Shown piece by piece: positions 63,329 through 64,000 of a DNA stretch of 64,000 bases. The stretch is from contig CP096136.1 of NCBI GenBank assembly GCA_023213215.1, positions 2,294,001-2,358,000 on the forward strand, given 5' to 3'. Every line of letters begins with the position of its first letter. Positions within the stretch are counted from its first letter, which is position 1. Under the pieces are notes generated by a model. It had not been told where the DNA came from, did no database searches, and saw nothing but the letters and a program-made list of their open reading frames with translations. Position numbers and translations under genes: made by a program. The stretch is from Flavobacterium sp. JAD_PAG50586_2. GTDB taxonomy: Bacteria > Bacteroidota > Bacteroidia > Flavobacteriales > Flavobacteriaceae.

Positions 63329-63511
63329 ATGGCTAAAGTAAAAGTAAAACAAGTAAGAAGTCAGATTAATTGTCCGCTTACTCAAAAAAGAGGCTTAGAG
63401 GCTCTTGGTTTAAGAAGAATGGGTCAAGTTGTAGAGCACGAAGTGAATCCTGCACTCCTTGGAATGATAAATAAAGTTAAACACTTAGTTTCCGTTGAGG
63501 AAGTTAAATAA
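63329..63511 (+). CDS. rpmD: 50S ribosomal protein L30
   Basis: 60 residues. KVKVKQVRSQINCPLTQKRG and LEALGLRRMGQVVEHEVNPA are the L30 pattern. It lies between rpsE and rplO as in the conserved spc order. Confidence 0.96.
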   Translation: MAKVKVKQVRSQINCPLTQKRGLEALGLRRMGQVVEHEVNPALLGMINKVKHLVSVEEVK

Positions 63512-63523
63512 CAAATCATAGTT

Positions 63524-63976
63524 ATGAATTTAAGTAACTTACAACCTGCTGAAGGTTCTACACACAATCAAAATAAAAGATTAGGTAGAGGAGAAGGTTC
63601 TGGTAAAGGTGGTACTTCTGCAAGAGGTCACAAAGGAGCTAAGTCTCGTTCTGGTTATTCTAAAAAGATTGGTTTTGAAGGAGGTCAGATGCCACTTCAA
63701 AGACGTGTGCCTAAGTTTGGTTTTACAAACATCAATCGTAAAGAATACCAAGGTGTAAACCTTGATACGCTTCAATTATTAGTGGATAACGGAATTGTTA
63801 CCGATACTGTAGATTTCTCAGTATTTGTTGAAAACCGTTTGGCTACTAAAAGCGAAACTGTAAAAATTCTTGGTAGAGGAGAGTTAAAAACAAAATTAAA
63901 AGTAACTGCACATAAATTTACTGCTACTGCTAAAGCTGCTATCGAAGCTGCTGGTGGAGAAGCTGTAACCTTATAA
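63524..63976 (+). CDS. rplO: 50S ribosomal protein L15
   Basis: 150 residues. MNLSNLQPAEGSTHNQNKRL, GRGEGSGKGGTSARGHKGAK and FEGGQMPLQRRVPKFGFTN are diagnostic. Last complete gene in the window. Confidence 0.98.
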   Translation: MNLSNLQPAEGSTHNQNKRLGRGEGSGKGGTSARGHKGAKSRSGYSKKIGFEGGQMPLQRRVPKFGFTNINRKEYQGVNLDTLQLLVDNGIVTDTVDFSVFVENRLATKSETVKILGRGELKTKLKVTAHKFTATAKAAIEAAGGEAVTL

Positions 63977-63988
63977 TAAACTAGAACA

Positions 63989-64000
63989 ATGAAGAAATTT
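63989..64000 (+). CDS. secY: Start of the next gene, presumably secY (partial)
   Basis: The window ends four codons into a frame opening ATG AAG AAA TTT (MKKF), 12 bp after rplO. In the conserved spc order rplO is followed by secY, the channel subunit of the Sec translocon. The call rests on gene order alone. Confidence 0.6.

Overview
The window looks like chromosomal DNA of a Flavobacterium-like member of the Flavobacteriaceae (Bacteroidota). The base composition is AT-rich. Start sites mostly lack Shine-Dalgarno sequences. Several promoters fit the Bacteroidota TTG-N19-TAnnTTTG pattern. There is a SusC/SusD pair, a very large protein with a C-terminal type IX secretion sorting domain, and a ribosomal cluster ordered rpsL-rpsG-fusA-rpsJ-rplC with no tuf after fusA.

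Layout: 1-3.7 kb holds small housekeeping and unknown genes (group III truncated globin, TPR protein, HAD hydrolase). 3.7-8.9 kb is an accessory zone. It contains a ParD-like antitoxin remnant, a small HTH protein with nine 22-bp degenerate tandem repeats upstream of it, an unknown Bacteroidota-type protein, a two-gene GNAT-like/HTH cassette between 91-bp direct repeats, and a DUF262/DUF1524 (GmrSD-like) gene. 8.9-28.6 kb is mostly housekeeping: gcvP, an M3 peptidase, purK-(lipoprotein-thioredoxin)-purE, hpt, adk, a CNNM/TlyC-type membrane protein, obg and mpl. 28.7-36.6 kb is one gene for a 2634-residue repeat-rich surface protein. 36.9-42.9 kb holds radC, rarA, a rhomboid protease, rlmB and others. 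42.9-49.4 kb is a SusCD locus with two extra lipoproteins. 49.6-51.3 kb encodes an Omp85-like protein. 51.5-64 kb is the str/S10/spc ribosomal cluster, ending four codons into the presumed secY.

A strong technical signal runs through the window. At least 13 single-base frameshifts break otherwise intact genes, including rplC, rplX and rpsN, which a living cell cannot do without. Nearly all are one base short in a homopolymer. These are best read as uncorrected sequencing errors, so the broken genes are annotated here as full-length CDS with the slip position given.

The most interesting material for follow-up is the HTH gene with its phase-locked 22-bp array (4.05-4.66 kb) and the repeat-bounded GNAT-like/HTH plus DUF262 island (5.4-8.7 kb). 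A family of about 95-bp hairpin repeats occurs three times in the window, and one copy supplies the stop codon of purE. All family assignments come from reading motifs by eye; no database search was possible.
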